Part shown: piece after piece, positions 57,457 through 58,354 of the stretch
Layout of the letters: every line of letters begins with the position of its first letter
Position numbering within the stretch: the stretch's first letter is position 1
Source: Microcoleus sp. EPA2
GTDB lineage: Bacteria; Cyanobacteriota; Cyanobacteriia; Cyanobacteriales; Microcoleaceae
Assembly: GCA_020882975.1 (NCBI GenBank)
Contig: JAHRFD010000031.1
Location: forward strand, 1 to 58,354
Length of the DNA stretch: 58,354 bases
Reading direction: 5' to 3'
Notes under the pieces: model-generated
The model's database searches: none
Seen by the model: the letters and a program-made list of their open reading frames with translations, nothing else
What the model was told of the DNA's origin: nothing
Position numbers and translations under genes: made by a program

Positions 57457-58023
57457 TTAAAGTCCTTCCAAGGGAACCTTCAAAAATCGAGCCAATTCCG
57501 CCGCTTCATTTTCCACCTTAGACAAAGATATGGGTTGTCCGACTCTAGTCAGAGGAAACTGACGGCGGTCTTTGAGCTTGAGATAAATACTGCGACGGGG
57601 ACTGAGACCGTCTTTGATGTCCACCCGTACCGATTGAACATCGGATGTTTTGCAGGTAAAGTCTACTTTACGGTTTTTGCCTGGAAAACCCCAGCGAAAG
57701 ATGCGAATACTACCAGTTTCGCGATCGAACTCATTATATCCGCCACCAAGATCCCAGAGAACAGTCAGCCAGAGGTAAGACCCCAACAGCAGAGCACAGA
57801 CACCGTAGAAACCCATTGCGATGCCCTGGGGGATAAAAATGAGCTGAGTCGGGTCAGCAAAAGGCAGCAGATTTACGTGCAAGTAGCTAGAAATGCTCGA
57901 CAGCAGGAAGCCAGTCCCTCCAATGCTGACCACCGTCGCCCACCAGTAATTGCTGAAGCGGCGGGAACCCAAAACCTGCTGGCGCAGGATATGTCCGCTC
58001 GAAGTCGTTGTTTGTGCAGTCAT
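57457..58023 (-). CDS. ycf4: Photosystem I assembly protein Ycf4
   Basis: 188 residues from the ATG at 58023 (MTAQTTTSSGHILRQQVLGS); the in-frame Met at 58047 adds eight unlikely residues. Two membrane segments (WWATVVSIGGTGFLLSSISS and GFYGVCALLLGSYLWLTVLW) are followed by the conserved GGGYNEFDRETGSIRIFRWG. Ycf4 scaffolds photosystem I assembly in thylakoids. It is divergent from psbD with a 195-base shared upstream region. Confidence 0.96.
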   Translation of the reverse strand: MTAQTTTSSGHILRQQVLGSRRFSNYWWATVVSIGGTGFLLSSISSYLHVNLLPFADPTQLIFIPQGIAMGFYGVCALLLGSYLWLTVLWDLGGGYNEFDRETGSIRIFRWGFPGKNRKVDFTCKTSDVQSVRVDIKDGLSPRRSIYLKLKDRRQFPLTRVGQPISLSKVENEAAELARFLKVPLEGL

Positions 58024-58218
58024 AAAATTCAAAAGCCTTAAAGCCAAATCTTAATTCAACTACCAATCGAGTTGAAATTTTATGAAATTATAATGTATAG
58101 TTATGTTAACTTTAATTAGAACCACCTTTCATCCCCATCTAGCATTCGTACATCAAGAATCTTAGTTGGGGTAATTGACAAACCTTAGCCTTTTAACAAG
58201 CAAGAGGATTTTACAGCA

Positions 58219-58354
58219 ATGACAATCGCAGTCGGACGCGCCCAGAACGAACGAGGCATCTTTGATGTACTCGACGACTGGCTCAAACGCGATCGCTTCG
58301 TCTTCGTAGGCTGGTCTGGCATCCTGCTATTCCCCTGCGCCTATATGGCCATCG
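58219..58354 (+). CDS. psbD: Photosystem II D2 reaction centre protein, 5' end only
   Basis: The first 45 codons are present ([45 protein letters not shown]) before the window ends. D2 pairs with D1 to bind the photosystem II cofactors. The sequence is diagnostic of cyanobacterial/plastid psbD; psbC normally follows outside the window. Confidence 0.97.
   Translation, partial: MTIAVGRAQNERGIFDVLDDWLKRDRFVFVGWSGILLFPCAYMAI

Overview
The window comes from a filamentous, Oscillatoria/Microcoleus-like cyanobacterium. It carries psbD (photosystem II D2) and ycf4 at the right edge, a three-gene pntA/pntA2/pntB transhydrogenase, minCDE, many copies of the HIP1 octamer gcgatcgc, and the palindromic and short-repeat families that fill intergenic DNA in these genomes. 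The genus is inferred from style, not from a search.

Layout. 0-5.6 kb: a DUF4079 membrane protein, a lid-less Hsp70-like ATPase and a phosphonate/phosphite-type ABC transporter (phnD-phnC-phnE). 5.8-14.2 kb: priA, a spermidine synthase, an LpxB-related protein, an ankyrin protein, an MFS transporter and a DUF2808 protein. 14.4-19.1 kb: a decayed TnpB fragment with a structured-RNA-like tail, pntA-pntA2-pntB and thiD. 19.1-23.0 kb: dndE and dndD without dndB/dndC, and an ADP-ribosylglycohydrolase. 23.1-31.5 kb: minCDE, a DUF58 protein, a PilT-family ATPase, an SDR/epimerase-type protein and a family 2 glycosyltransferase. 31.8-37.7 kb: a giant Ser/Thr-His hybrid kinase. 38.2-41.1 kb: the most striking locus (next paragraph). 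41.5-44.2 kb: tRNA-Asn, a NYN-domain protein and a mechanosensitive channel. 44.2-49.5 kb: a tnpB relic split by a group II intron that is itself split by a second group II intron. 49.5-58.35 kb: SRPBCC protein, DUF1400 protein, SirB1-like protein, mutL, a cyclic-nucleotide-domain histidine kinase, a ketosynthase, a cyclophilin, ycf4 and the start of psbD.

The candidate new system is three co-directional genes at 38226-41142: a heme-oxygenase-like diiron-oxidase-like protein, a 92-residue peptide containing six identical decapeptides TENLDIAHTW whose DNA differs only at synonymous positions, and a flavin-dependent enzyme with the halogenase signature WxWxIP and a halogenase-like lysine. A strong ribosome-binding site precedes the peptide and a 15-bp perfect hairpin separates it from the halogenase. 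This looks like a ribosomally made, multi-core peptide pathway in which Trp (and perhaps other residues) of each repeat is modified. That function is inference.

The second highlight is the nested intron. Removing intron B (46087-48499) restores the reverse-transcriptase frame of intron A. Removing intron A (44385-49368) restores the C-terminal frame of a tnpB relic. Positions were read by eye and no homology search was run, so family names rest on recognised motifs.
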